Positions 58,701 through 63,313 of a stretch of 64,000 nt of DNA are shown in pieces; the first letter of the stretch is position 1; the number at the start of each line of letters is the position of its first letter. The translations under genes and the position numbers were made by a program. Source of the stretch: Amaurobius ferox (Eukaryota > Arthropoda > Arachnida > Araneae > Amaurobiidae); assembly GCA_951213105.1 (NCBI GenBank), contig OX578147.1, positions 129,644,822 to 129,708,821 of the forward strand. The letters are read 5' to 3'. The notes beneath the pieces are model-generated. The model was given only the letters and a program-made list of their open reading frames with translations, was not told the DNA's origin and ran no database searches.

Positions 58701-60464
58701 CTCAAATCTGTACAAAATTTGAAGATAGCTGAATGGTAGGAGTGAATTTGTTGGTCTCCATAGATATTCAAAAAATTCTAACACATAGCAGTCTTCTTGC
58801 TGCTATTGCTGACATCGGCTATTCCATGCTGACAAGTGCAAAATAAACTCAAAACCAGTCCATGGATGCTGATATCTGCATAGGAAACATGTTCCTAGTT
58901 ATAGAGATATTACAATCTAGTGTAAATGGTGCACATGCATACTGTATGCAACATTCATTTTCAAAATACTCATTATATAAAACCCATAACAATTCAACAA
59001 TTAAAATTTATTGAGTTAAAATGGAAGGCCTGCATTTTCTTGCTTTGTTTGCAACAGATCCAGTTCCTTGAAAATGTTTTACTAGCCTCGTAATTGTTGA
59101 ATAGGTGTTTTAGAACATAAGTATTTCTTCAGAAACTCTTCAATGATAACACTAAAAATAAACTGATGTTTGTAAGACAAAACTTGCTACTTCCTTACAT
59201 AAAGCAGACATATATCAGTTAGGTGACTGCAATTGCTTAGAAGGCGTTATAAGTCCCCTTCTTCAGACCAAAACAGAAAGGTTAGAACAGTATGCACCCT
59301 TAACAAAAGTTTAGAGAGAATTGCGAAGAGGCAGACGATAAACGATTCAAAGGAGCAAGGACACATACAGCGAAAAAATTCAAAGACATTAATATCAGCA
59401 CTTGAAAAGCACCCATAAACATATTATTCATAGGTGGGAGAGGGTCCCTTTATCGTTCTGTAATATAATTTATAGGTGTTTTACAAGTGCTAATATTAGT
59501 GTCTGCGAATTTTTTTGCTGTGTATGTCTTAACTCTTCTGAATTGTTCATTGCTTGCCTCTTTGCAGTTTGTTCTTAGCATTTGTTAAGGGTGCATACTG
59601 TTCTAACCATTTTGTTTTGCCCTGAAGAAGGGGCTTATAATGCCTTTGAAACAATTATAGTCACCTAACTGCTATATGTCTACTGTATACAAGGAAATAG
59701 TTCTGCTTTATACAAGGAAAAGTTCTGCTTCTCAATGATACTCTAATAAAAATGGCTAAAGAAATATTGCTCTAAAATAAACATTCTTTCACTCTGGGGA
59801 AAAAAACAAATGTTTTTTTATTAATAAAAAAGATGTCTTTAATGATCATTTAACATATAAAAAACAGCAGAAAATAGCTCCAATATATTTTTGAGGGTAA
59901 TGTTAGTGCCACCCAACTGAAAAACATTCTACTATTTCAATTCCTCAATATATTATATGATTTTAAATTTGATGGGGGAAACTTTCCGATCACCCTGTGG
60001 TTACATTAACTTTTCAGATTGCCAAATGGAATTGCTAATTGTTTTTTTTTGTAACTAGAAAATGTAGAATGAAAAATGTAGAATTTTCATTCGTAATTGC
60101 AGAATTAGAAAATATAGAACTTAAAAAAACATATTTTGATTAATAACAAAACTGTCTTTGATCCCCAAAATCGGAATACATAATGTAAATATTTGCTTAA
60201 ATTAGAACAATTTTAGATTCCATACAATTCTGCCTTAGACAGATTGCACTGAATACATATTTATACACATCTATATATTCATACATAAATAAAATTCTTT
60301 GCAAGAGCACCTCCACAGGAGGTCTGTTCTTTTGTCTAGCTTACTGGTTCTTTCAGCCACCAAGAAGGATTAAGACTCTCAGGTGTGCCAACTTTGAAAA
60401 GCTTTCGCTTGATTGGATCGTACATGTTGTTGTCAACAATACCATGAGTTGCAGGATAAAGTCC
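19644..60464 (-). CDS. ENPP1/ENPP3-type ectonucleotide pyrophosphatase/phosphodiesterase, 3' part of gene
   Basis: Fourteen exons join in frame to 641 residues plus a TGA. ENPP1/3 enzymes are extracellular or membrane-anchored and hydrolyse nucleotide phosphodiester and pyrophosphate bonds, for example ATP to AMP plus pyrophosphate, with two zinc ions. Fragment residues 1-300 are phosphodiesterase domain, opening with [12 protein letters not shown]. The metal ligands seen are Asp111 and His115 in QPDHTLH, Asp158 and His159 in ADHG, and His265 in GGAHGYDN. From about residue 366 comes the nuclease-like domain, which is inactive in this family, with [21 protein letters not shown] and the terminal [15 protein letters not shown]. 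At least eight N-glycosylation sequons (such as NGS, NDT, NYT, NMT) fit an extracellular protein. Vertebrate ENPP1 from the same motif onward is about 660 residues, so the 3' end is complete. The nucleophile Thr exon, somatomedin-B domains and membrane anchor are upstream of base 64000. A sister paralogue within ENPP1-3 cannot be excluded. Confidence 0.96.
19905..20060 (+). mobile_element. tRNA-derived SINE relic (tentative)
   Basis: AAGCTAAGATGCTGG resembles a decayed A box and GAATCAAATCCTGG a decayed B box about 35 nt downstream, followed by an unrelated tail. It is intronic and opposite to the ENPP gene. No target duplication was found, so the call is weak. Confidence 0.4.
20415..21272 (+). 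mobile_element. Repeat family B, divergent copy 3
   Basis: It starts at TTCGAATTCAAGTTTTTGAC, has the same internal order as copy 1 (TGTTTTTGAAATAATGTCTGTGTG, CTCAAGATATTGCACATTTTTC) and ends GGGGAAGTCATGAGCTG.CCACATCAGAT. It is shorter and much diverged, in the intron between the last two ENPP exons. The open frames on it are not conserved between copies. Confidence 0.7.
21477..21639 (-). CDS. ENPP exon m
   Basis: 163 nt coding [20 protein letters not shown] and on to [23 protein letters not shown] corresponds to IPTHFFIVLTSC of vertebrate ENPP1. Donor GTAAGT. Confidence 0.95.
21640..23637. other. Intronic sequence, nothing firm
   Basis: About 2 kb of AT-rich intron. GGTGCTAATACACGAAGCAA near 22060 looks like a transposon end but I found no partner. 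No exon-like frame with splice sites was seen. Confidence 0.4.
23638..24217. mobile_element. Non-autonomous hAT element
   Basis: Left end CAGTGGTCGGCAACC; right end, reversed, CAGGGGTTGGCAATG. The flanks ATTTGGAG (23630-23637) and GTTTAGAA (24218-24225) are an eroded 8-bp duplication in which all differences are A/G transitions. No transposase. Intronic. Confidence 0.75.
24612..24810 (-). CDS. ENPP exon l
   Basis: 199 nt coding [20 protein letters not shown] through [20 protein letters not shown] to EEF plus two bases. TGPAFDIF matches SGPVFDFDYDG of the domain. The donor must be GTACGT inside ATGTACGTATC; the alternative six bases earlier or later would break the frame of the next exon. Confidence 0.94.
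24811..26237. other. Intronic sequence, nothing firm
   Basis: AT-rich intron between exons k and l. Several short frames, none with family similarity. Confidence 0.4.
26254..26314 (+). mobile_element. 5'-truncated tail of the 5S/tRNA SINE
   Basis: AGCCGTCCAATTTGTTGCTC...GAGTCGGATGGTCTGGATCTTCAAC resembles the last 60 nt of the full SINE next to it. It is bounded by the 16-bp sequence AACACTATTTGAACAT at 26238-26253 and 26315-26330, the same sequence that also flanks the full-length SINE. Confidence 0.65.
26332..26720 (+). mobile_element. SINE with 5S rRNA-derived head and tRNA-like remnant, copy 1
   Basis: Positions 26332-26450 are a full-length (119 nt) 5S rRNA-like sequence, from GCCAACGGCC to GCTGTTGGCA, with the internal promoter regions recognisable (AAGTCAAGCAGCATC and AGTACTTGGGTGGGTGACCACC). 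Then comes a tRNA-like A box (GCGGTAGCCCGGTGG) without a B box. A shared body (CATGCGGAGTACGATCACGT to GGTAGGTCGGACTGTCTGG) and an (AAC)n tail follow. The target duplication AACACTATTTGAACAT is at 26315-26330 and 26721-26736. It lies in an ENPP intron, antisense to the gene. Confidence 0.92.
26981..27020 (+). mobile_element. Tigger-type terminal inverted repeat fragment
   Basis: CAGTAGAGTCCTGATTATCC after a TA is the kind of end used by Tigger/pogo elements. No matching right end was found, so it is a one-ended relic. Confidence 0.55.
27574..27860 (+). mobile_element. SINE with intact tRNA-like head, same body, copy 3
   Basis: It starts GGGCGTGGTAACCCAGTGGT (A box) and has GGGTCGATTCC (B box) about 40 nt later. 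It then shares the body (TTCATGCGGAGTATGATCAC, AAGTCCTTCCAAGAGGTTGG, GGTGGCTCTTCCCGGC) and (AAC)n tail with the 5S-headed copies. No 5S segment is present. A short flank match (TTGGGAAGG versus ATGGGAAGG) suggests a target duplication. Confidence 0.88.
28700..28820 (-). repeat. Family C 5' end fragment
   Basis: On the minus strand it reads AATAAAGGAAGATGTTTGTC and continues with CAGTACTTCAGGACCTGG, matching the 5' part of family C at 35050. It is truncated. Confidence 0.65.
29095..29337. mobile_element. 243-bp hairpin MITE
   Basis: Both ends read ATACTTTAAAATTAAAGACA in inverted orientation. Pairing continues inward through CCAAAAAATA, AAGTCTTTTATT and CGGCCATAGCGCTT.GGGCACTATTATGCCCTTC to a short CCCAGTGATG loop. 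It is almost a single stem-loop. It sits 90 bp from ENPP exon k. Confidence 0.85.
29429..29567 (-). CDS. ENPP exon k
   Basis: 139 nt coding [20 protein letters not shown] to [11 protein letters not shown]. Two cysteines and an NMT sequon. It aligns by order with the C...DFRI...C stretch of the nuclease-like domain. Confidence 0.93.
29745..29924 (-). CDS. ENPP exon j, start of nuclease-like domain
   Basis: 180 nt, 60 codons, phase 0. [12 protein letters not shown] and [19 protein letters not shown] match the LPYGRP and YxxGxSxxxxxPLWxSYT segments at the domain start. Sequon NSS. Confidence 0.95.
29925..31059. other. Intronic sequence with a small family B 3' end
   Basis: GGGAAAGTCATGTGCTGCTCACATCAGATTTTTT at 30504-30537 is an isolated 3' end of family B. 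The remainder of the interval is unassigned AT-rich intron. Confidence 0.55.
31060..31517 (+). mobile_element. Repeat family A, copy 2 (internally deleted)
   Basis: It has the 5' hairpin (AACACTTTACAATATAGTTAAAAAGTGTT) and the 3' hairpin with GATCTTTCTTGTT. The central third is deleted: the text jumps from the AAACTAAAATAGCAATAATA region to GTTGGAAAATGTTTC. Confidence 0.75.
31536..31720 (+). repeat. Repeat family D, copy 2
   Basis: It matches 13596-13770 (ACAACAATGGATATTATAATACCTCC, GTGCTGTGGCTAC, ATCCCATGAATGAA). It lies exactly between two family A copies. Confidence 0.6.
31726..32768 (+). mobile_element. Repeat family A, copy 3
   Basis: Full-length by both ends: AACACTTTCCAACATAGTTG at the start and GTTGGAAAGTGTTTCATAAT with the 3' hairpin at the end. 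A 64-bp foreign block with a target duplication interrupts it at 32391. Confidence 0.8.
32391..32454. mobile_element. 64-bp micro-insertion with a 10-bp target duplication
   Basis: A GC-rich block (contains CCCAGGCCGGGGGCTTACCC and CCCCAGCTGGGG) is absent from the other family A copies. It is flanked by ATAAGAATTG (32381-32390) and ATAAGAACTG (32455-32464). The empty site is visible in copy 1 near 15618. Comparable in size and GC content to 16301-16359. Confidence 0.75.
32769..33419. other. Intronic sequence, short TA run
   Basis: AT-rich intron next to exon i with a short (TA) run near 33200. Nothing recognised. Confidence 0.4.
33420..33601 (-). CDS. ENPP exon i, end of phosphodiesterase domain and linker
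   Basis: 182 nt. [18 protein letters not shown] is the conserved PNNGTHGSL motif that ends the catalytic domain. It is followed by a proline-rich linker ([14 protein letters not shown]) and a cysteine cluster (SSCSCTQ) that joins the nuclease-like domain. Confidence 0.96.
33835..34787 (-). mobile_element. Repeat family A, copy 4
   Basis: Reverse-oriented full copy. It begins AACAAGAAAGATCAATCATG and ends GTTGGAACATGTTAAAAA. The internal order is the same as copy 1. Confidence 0.8.
35050..36006 (+). mobile_element. Repeat family C, uninterrupted copy
   Basis: The 5' end is TAATAAAGGAAGTTGTCTGT. The interior includes CAGTTTCCATCTTAACACCA and GGACC-rich text. The 3' end is TCCTGGGCAACACTGGATAC followed by TTTTCTAGTT, a CCTGG/CTGG-type hairpin before the terminus. 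An inner inverted pair (AGGAAGTATT / CATTCAAAAAGGAAG) lies near 35750-35800. No coding sequence. Confidence 0.65.
36359..36446 (-). CDS. ENPP exon h
   Basis: 88 nt coding [19 protein letters not shown] to [10 protein letters not shown]. It matches FxxxGPxFK...F.NIEVYN of the family. Sequon NYT. The donor is GTAATT. Confidence 0.95.
36447..37780. other. Intronic sequence with unassigned old repeat
   Basis: The section 36890-37650 contains longer semi-open stretches on the plus strand (for example [18 protein letters not shown]) but they break repeatedly and match no family I can name. A decayed transposase is possible but not claimed. Confidence 0.4.
37781..38481. mobile_element. Non-autonomous hAT element
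   Basis: Ends CAGTGCTTCTCAACCTTTGT and (reverse) CAGTTGTTCTCAACCGCCAG, with flanking ATCTAGAA (37773-37780) and GTCTAGAA (38482-38489), 7 of 8 identical. AT-rich interior without a transposase. Intronic in ENPP. Confidence 0.88.
38887..38959 (-). CDS. ENPP exon g, metal ligand His265
   Basis: 73 nt coding [20 protein letters not shown] to [12 protein letters not shown] replaces GxHGSDN of the vertebrate proteins and provides the last zinc-ligand histidine. The donor is GTATGA. Confidence 0.95.
39102..39493. mobile_element. Non-autonomous hAT-like MITE
   Basis: Left end CAGGGTGAGTACACTTTCCC; right end, reversed, CAGGATGCATACGGGTGCTTG. The interior is rich in repeated CAAGTACTTTCAAGG. The flanks show a possible GAATAG/GAATAAG match. 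The superfamily is inferred from the ends. Confidence 0.65.
39651..40510 (+). mobile_element. Repeat family B, divergent copy 4
   Basis: It shows the internal text TTTGAGTTTTCGATAGAAGAGCGTGTTTCAAGCATTCG and CTCAAGATATTGCATATTTTT, and the end GGGAAAGTTATGTAGTGTCCACATCAGAT. It is closer to copy 3 than to copies 1 and 2 (ATGAAAATAATGAGAAATT replaces the GGCGA block). Confidence 0.7.
40668..41330 (+). mobile_element. Repeat family B, partial copy 5, split near its 5' hairpin
   Basis: The 5' arm TTTTCCCTATATACATAATA ends at about 40680 and the second arm GTATAGGGAAAGTATTG resumes at about 40877. The element then follows copy 1 to about 41300 but has no 3' end. The interruption is a hAT-like MITE. 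Confidence 0.65.
40682..40877. mobile_element. hAT-like MITE inside family B
   Basis: It starts CAGTGTCTTTCAAACTTTC; the far end reversed is CACTATACCAAAATTTTTCA. GGTTAGGGAACCC and GAACCCTTAGGGACAC sit just inside the ends. The target duplication is not clear. Confidence 0.5.
41440..41593 (-). CDS. ENPP exon f
   Basis: 154 nt from [20 protein letters not shown] through [20 protein letters not shown] to WTVI. It matches the LPxRxHYAxxxRIEPxxxxxDxxW segment of the family. A foldback MITE lies only 75 bp upstream of its acceptor. Confidence 0.95.
41668..42527. mobile_element. Foldback MITE, 860 bp, TA target
   Basis: Both ends are CAGGGTGTCCCAAAAAGATT, flanked by TA at 41666-41667 and 42528-42529. 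Inverted pairing extends about 280 bp inward (AAGTAAGGTAGGAAATAAGAC / GTCTTATTTCCTACTTTACTT, TAGTCCTCCCATTAAT / ATTAATGGGAGGACTA, ATGCAACAAGATCATTAAAA / TTTTAATGATCTTGTTG). The centre is unpaired. It lies in the intron just upstream of ENPP exon f. Confidence 0.9.
42528..43881. other. Intronic sequence with a GC-richer island
   Basis: From about 43300 to 43760 the composition changes sharply to near-balanced GC (GGCCACGGGGACAAGGAAACC, TGGATGGCCTTCCCATCAGATGG). A minus-strand frame of 64 codons is present but no domain is recognised. It could be a retroelement fragment; see findings. Confidence 0.5.
43882..44001 (-). CDS. ENPP exon e
   Basis: 120 nt completing Gly and continuing [16 protein letters not shown] to [12 protein letters not shown]. 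It corresponds to the GMxxxxC...GPxxRLRP stretch of the phosphodiesterase domain. The donor is GTTTGT, weaker than the others. Sequon NDT; a second, NTT, spans the next junction. Confidence 0.93.
44002..44942. other. Intronic sequence, nothing recognised
   Basis: AT-rich intron between exons d and e. Confidence 0.4.
44943..45051 (-). CDS. ENPP exon d, metal ligands Asp158 and His159
   Basis: 109 nt coding [20 protein letters not shown] through NVIIMADHG. The ADHG motif matches SDHG of the family and supplies two zinc ligands. The donor GTAAGT follows the first base of the Gly codon. Confidence 0.96.
45493..45513 (+). repeat. Run of 21 G
   Basis: Homopolymer of 21 G in an AT-rich intron; on the ENPP transcript it is a C run. 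Prone to length error. Confidence 0.9.
45691..45781. repeat. Two overlapping perfect 57-bp palindromes
   Basis: Palindrome 1 (45691-45747) and palindrome 2 (45725-45781) each have 28-bp perfectly complementary arms around a single A in ATTACTAAGTAAT. Each arm contains TCATCAGTGGTGAAATGAAA or its complement. Two more ATTACTAAGTAAT / GTTACTAAGTAAT cores occur upstream at about 45640-45655 and 45679-45690. Confidence 0.95.
45782..48828. other. Intronic sequence; family C 3' end and C run
   Basis: GTGCTTATTTAGGATCCAGG and GTTCTAGTTT at 45945-45990 resemble the 3' end of family C. A run of 14 C is at 47240-47253. The rest is unassigned AT-rich intron; short frames near 48190-48630 do not look coding. 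Confidence 0.45.
48829..50435. mobile_element. Foldback element, 1.6 kb, long inverted arms around a minisatellite
   Basis: The left arm (48829 to about 49490) and right arm (about 49875-50435) are inverted copies along their length. The ends are TAATTAAAGTAWCC. Further inside both carry ACTTATCTAGCAGC, ATGGAGGYAATTCCCTTGAA, ACTAAGAACATTTTAT and GATACT.TGAAT. The centre is a 52-bp tandem array. This matches the plan of Foldback (FB) elements, whose long inverted repeats enclose tandem repeats. Intronic in ENPP. Confidence 0.8.
49496..49873. repeat. Minisatellite, about 52-bp unit, about seven copies
   Basis: The unit is TTTGACCATTCATCTTTGGT followed by ATTTGAC.GTTCATTCAGAC and AAATATA. Neighbouring units differ by one to five changes. 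It forms the loop of the foldback element. Confidence 0.9.
50787..50925 (-). CDS. ENPP exon c, metal ligands Asp111 and His115
   Basis: 139 nt coding [18 protein letters not shown] through [13 protein letters not shown]. The D...H pair in QPDHTLH corresponds to the second-site zinc ligands of the family motif EPDxxGH. The intron ends in 27 consecutive T followed directly by ACAG, an unusually long uninterrupted pyrimidine tract. The donor is GTAGCT. Confidence 0.96.
50930..50956 (-). promoter_or_regulatory. 27-base poly-T tract at the ENPP exon c acceptor
   Basis: Twenty-seven T immediately precede ACAG and exon c. It serves as the polypyrimidine tract. The branch site must lie unusually far upstream or in the flanking AT-rich sequence. 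Confidence 0.7.
50957..53181. other. Intronic sequence, nothing recognised
   Basis: Short frames at 51258-51582 are not conserved-looking. Near-repeat phrases (AATTTAGAGTTTGGTGAAAGAA, three times, 52140-52215) form a small local tandem duplication. Confidence 0.45.
53182..54512 (+). mobile_element. hAT element relic (candidate boundaries)
   Basis: The left end candidate is CAGGTGGTGGCAGGCGGG and the right end, reversed, CAGTGGTGGAAAATTTT. They enclose the transposase relic. No convincing 8-bp duplication was found, so the boundaries are tentative; the coding relic is firm. Confidence 0.5.
53400..54275 (+). pseudogene. hAT transposase C-terminal relic (ZNF862-like type)
   Basis: The plus-strand frames read [20 protein letters not shown], then [19 protein letters not shown], then [20 protein letters not shown]. 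The relic ends with [39 protein letters not shown] and a [14 protein letters not shown] tail. The SADCER.FS motif and RNRLS...LDALIRIS are the hAT C-terminal dimerisation region found in ZNF862-like domesticated and transposon proteins. At least four in-frame stops and one or two frameshifts occur. The N-terminal zinc finger and first catalytic part are missing. The last 90 codons are open. Confidence 0.85.
54560..54669 (-). CDS. ENPP exon b
   Basis: 110 nt starting [20 protein letters not shown] and ending HYKKYN plus two bases of an Ala codon. The donor is GTGAGT. YWPGS and the IWVTA entry are hallmarks of ENPP1-3. One sequon, NGS. Confidence 0.96.
54766..55245. repeat. Minisatellite, about 65-75-bp unit, seven copies
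   Basis: The unit is GAGGGTGCTAAAGCTTCTTT then GGCCCTAATCATTTTAATTGG and a GAATGTGGAATACAAGTATT tail ending in ATCAGTTT. The length varies through small indels. It lies just upstream of ENPP exon b in transcript terms, within 100 bp of its acceptor. Confidence 0.93.
55905..56860 (+). mobile_element. Repeat family A, copy 5
   Basis: Full-length by ends: AACACTTTACAACATAGTTG hairpin at the start; AGTTGGAAAGTGTTTCATAA plus the GCATGATT hairpin and TTCTTGTT at the end. Intronic in ENPP, antisense. Confidence 0.8.
57231..57661 (-). mobile_element. Solo LTR 3, diverged relative of LTR 1 and 2
   Basis: On the minus strand it runs TGTAGCAATATTTTCAGGGC to ...TTGTAACA. It shares the GGATAAATAACG.CTTTATT stretch (polyadenylation region), AATGCTCCATTAATTCACA and the GCGATATTT region with LTR 1. 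At 431 bp it is shorter. Flanks GTAT/GTAA may be the duplication. Confidence 0.65.
58061..58445 (+). mobile_element. SINE with 5S rRNA-derived head and tRNA-like remnant, copy 2
   Basis: The 5S-like part is 58061-58179, 119 nt, with about nine differences from copy 1 by eye and closer to a normal 5S (AGCAGCATCGGGCGCGGTTA). It is followed by GGGCGCGGTAGCCCGGTGGT (A-box half of a tRNA), the body, and (AAC)n. The target duplication ACAGAACCCGTCTA is at 58046-58059 and 58446-58459. GC-rich and little decayed, so a young insertion. An 89-codon frame through it is incidental. Confidence 0.95.
58460..59186. other. Intronic sequence, nothing recognised
   Basis: An imperfect inverted pair (TGGACT.GGTT / AACCAGTCCATGGAT) near 58510 and 58855 suggests another decayed foldback with ends AGCATCC/GGATGCT. 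No gene. Confidence 0.4.
59187..59700. mobile_element. Foldback MITE, 514 bp
   Basis: Arms of about 230 bp are inverted copies. Shared text includes CAGTTAGGTGACT, CCCCTTCTTCAG, GGTTAGAACAGTATGCACCC, TTAACAAA and a TAATATTAGCACTTG segment. The loop near 59420-59450 is short. The 61-codon frame at 59233 is within an arm and has no homologue in the other arm. A short derivative is at 4906-5035. Confidence 0.85.
60345..60464 (-). CDS. ENPP exon a (first exon in window)
   Basis: 120 nt, phase 0 to 0, 40 residues from [16 protein letters not shown] to NPSWWLKEP. The acceptor is TTGTAG and the donor GTAAGC. It follows directly after the nucleophile segment of the family, which must be in an exon outside the window; I found no such sequence between 60465 and 64000. 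Confidence 0.95.
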
Positions 60465-61213
60465 CTACAATACAATAAATGTAAGATAAATATTAATTAA
60501 TAACTAAAAATTTTGTATCTCAATATATAAAAGTAAAAATTATCACAATTTTACATTTTTTGGCCTATTTTTCTCAAATATGGTACAATTTGTTTCAATA
60601 TAATTGGTATCCTTGGCCCTCTTTAAAAACTCTGAGACCAGGAATTGTCAAGAAATTGATGAAGCCCATTTCTATAGAATTAACCACATTTGGGAAAATT
60701 TTTATCTAATTAATAATCAAAATGTAATTATTAACTCAATAAGCAAGTTTATGTTTCTTAATCTTTAATTAGTACAAATGATTAAACAAAGTAATTGCAA
60801 AATTTAATTGCCATCACAATTCCAATTCTGTAAGATTTAATTACAGTTATAGTGAATTATGTTAGTTAAAACTTTTATTTTGGCATTTGAAGATTCTATT
60901 ATTTTTAACCCTTTCGCGACGGCAGAACTAGCCATCAGTACACCACCAATGAATGGGTCGTTGTGCCATTAGTGCACACCATACACGTTAATTAATTTAC
61001 TTTTAACTATGATACTCCACAAAAAGTTAGAAAACAAATACACTTTACTCATGTCAAGAACTTTTTCTAGTGCACTAGTTAAATGCATGGTGTCCAATTT
61101 GCGCATTGTTACTGCAAATGTCGCTAGCCAATGTAAAGGATTCAGTGGCTGCCGAATATAGCCGGCACTAGCCAAGGTGAAGCATTTAGTGGATGCCGGA
61201 TATAACGAGTACT
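60465..61213. other. Intronic sequence upstream of the first exon seen
   Basis: A degenerate paired phrase TGGCTGCCGAATATA.CCGGCACTAGCCAA / TGGATGCCGGATATAACGAG lies near 61147-61206. No ENPP exon is visible. Confidence 0.45.
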
Positions 61214-61577
61214 TAGGACCTAATTAACCACAGGCCTCCAGGGCCCCAAATATTAAGGAACCCCTAAATTTTATATGTGATTAAAAATTTAAGCAGAAAT
61301 AATTTTTTAATTAATTTAAAACTGGTAATATTAGTTTCTATTTTACATTATAAAATAGATTAATAGTTTTAAATATTATACATGCTTTAAAATCTTAATA
61401 TACTACTTTGAAGTAAACAGTTTGGAAGTTTTCTACATCTACAAGAAGGCCTTCGGAGCTGTTATCCTAAGCCCCAGTAAATTTGTTACATGTTAATTTT
61501 TGCATGTGTTTGGTATGCATATGGGGCCCCGAATTAACACCTGGCCCTGGGTCCCACTTCGACTTAATCAGACTCTG
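61214..61577. mobile_element. Non-autonomous hAT element, relative of 16788-18085 without nested insertion
   Basis: Reading the minus strand, it starts CAGAGTCTGATTAAG and passes TGTTAATTCGGGGCCCC and CTTGTAGATGTAGAA. It then continues with TAATATTTAAAACTATTAAT and ends GGAGGCCTGTGG.TTAATTAGG. The order is the same as the element at 16.8 kb. It supplies the empty site for the nested family B copy there. Confidence 0.75.
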
Positions 61578-61676
61578 CCAGCGCTAGTCGTGAAAGGGTA
61601 TTGGAAACATACTGCTTAAGGAAATAGAAAAATCATTGACAAATTTGTAAAATATCATATGCATCTTAAATACCGG

Positions 61677-62187
61677 TGGTTAGAATTAAAGTATCCCTGT
61701 TTAGAGCACTGTTGAGAAAAAACCAGTGGTCATAAAAACACCAAACCTATGTAATACGCATTTCAGAACATGGGGAGACGAATGAAGCAAAAAAAAAAAA
61801 AAATGAGTTCCAAAAATGACAGATAGAGAAGAGATTTTGGGCACTGCGAAGAGTCCGAGTGTTCCATGTGTAACATGTTCTAGATACATTAATTAAATTG
61901 GCATTTGGGTGTTTACGACTATTGTCAGTATCTATTGCACGTTTATACAACTTACAATTCCTAATTCATATGCATCAAGAATACCAAGTCGTTTCATTGA
62001 ATTATATTTTTACTAGGAATGTTCGCAGGACCATCCCCTATCGGTCATTTTTGAAACAATTTTTTTTTTCTTGTGTCATTCGTTTCCTCAAGTTCTGAAA
62101 TGCATACCATGCAGATCTAGCGCTCTTATGACCACTGTTTTTTTTTTCTCCACAGTGCTCTAAACAGGGATACTTTAATTCTGACCA
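61677..62187. mobile_element. Foldback MITE, 511 bp
   Basis: The ends read TGGTYAGAATTAAAGTATCC and continue CTGTTTAGAGCACTGT.GAGAAAAAA in both arms. Pairing extends at least 150 bp (CAGTGGTCATAA, GCATTTCAGAAC, CAAAAATGAC). The terminal AATTAAAGTATCC is shared with the 1.6-kb foldback element at 48829-50435. Open frames on it are incidental. Confidence 0.85.
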
Positions 62188-62517
62188 ATCTGTATATCTG
62201 AATGGTCAGGACAGCAGACTGGAATGCAAAGGCAAGCATTCAGTGAAGTGGTACATTTCTTGAGAATAATATGAAGTAGGATTAAAAAATCCATGGAATA
62301 CATGCAAGAGCAATTACAATTTACTAACTACATAATAAACAATTACTTGCAACTATAATTACATGTAATCTCTTAATTGATAATCCAAAGCAAGAATTAA
62401 TTTAAAAACTAACTAATACTATTTCATATTTTAAAAACATTTATTTATGTTTTTGCATTCTAAGATTTTTCTGCTACATTTTAAGAAAATAGCAACTATA
62501 ACTGTGTATAACCTATA

Positions 62518-62620
62518 TTAACTTAATATAAATATTTTAGTAACATAATATAAATATTAACTTAATATAAATATTTTAGTAACATAATATAAATATTAAC
62601 TTAATATAAATATTTTAGTT
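62518..62620. repeat. 39-bp tandem repeat
   Basis: Two full units plus a partial unit of TTAACTTAATATAAATATTT and TAGTAACATAATATAAATA, nearly identical. Confidence 0.93.
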
Positions 62621-63057
62621 GCTTTGTCTTCTTTTATCAATTGATAAAAAAAAAATGATAATAAATTTTATGACTTGTTCAATTCAAATATCAATAATTT
62701 TTTTAAGTAGCTATCATTAAAGACTAGTGTTTCTAGATTCGTGCACGCTATGATTTTTCATAATCCATAGAATTTATTCATAGATTATAAAATATCAGCC
62801 AGATCATAACCACAACAGTAGGCAATATATCTTAAATACAAAATTTAATATACTTCAGATTATTTTAAATTAATCTTACATAATAAAAGAAGATGTTTGT
62901 CTATGCATGTCTGTATGTAAAATCAAAGTTTTGGACAACAGAGAAATTCGGTACAGTGGAACTTCAGGTCTCCGGACAACATGGCTCAGTGAAATTCTTT
63001 TAAAATTTGTACAAAATACAATTAACGATTAGAAAAAATGGCTCAAATGCAAGCACA

Positions 63058-63145
63058 TTCTTTTACAGGTGATTTTTTCTTTACAGATGATTTTTTTCTT
63101 TTACAGGTGATTTTTTCTTTTACAGGTGATTTTTTTTAATTTGAC
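63058..63145 (+). repeat. Short tandem repeat of TTTTACAGGTGATTTTTTC
   Basis: Four copies of about 21 bp in a row with small length changes. A fifth TTTTACAGGTGAT lies at 63240, at the edge of the larger duplication. Confidence 0.85.
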
Positions 63146-63257
63146 AGTCTCCGGACCACATGGCTCAGTGAAATTCTTTTAAAATTTGTACAAAATACAA
63201 TCAACGATTGGAAAAAATGGCTCGAATGCAAGCACTTTCTTTTACAGGTGATCAAAG

Positions 63258-63313
63258 TTTATACCAAAAGTCTAAGACATTCTATGAACAATGTCTTAGA
63301 CTTTTGGTATAAA
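63258..63313. repeat. Perfect hairpin, 24-bp stem and 8-nt loop
   Basis: TTTATACCAAAAGTCTAAGA with CATT pairs perfectly with its inverted copy at 63290-63313. No mismatch. It could be a foldback duplication made by template switching or the stem of a small RNA precursor; sequence alone cannot decide. Confidence 0.95.

Noticed and set aside
61701..62098. Three frames of 62-67 codons
   Set aside because: They are located in the arms of a foldback MITE and mirror each other.
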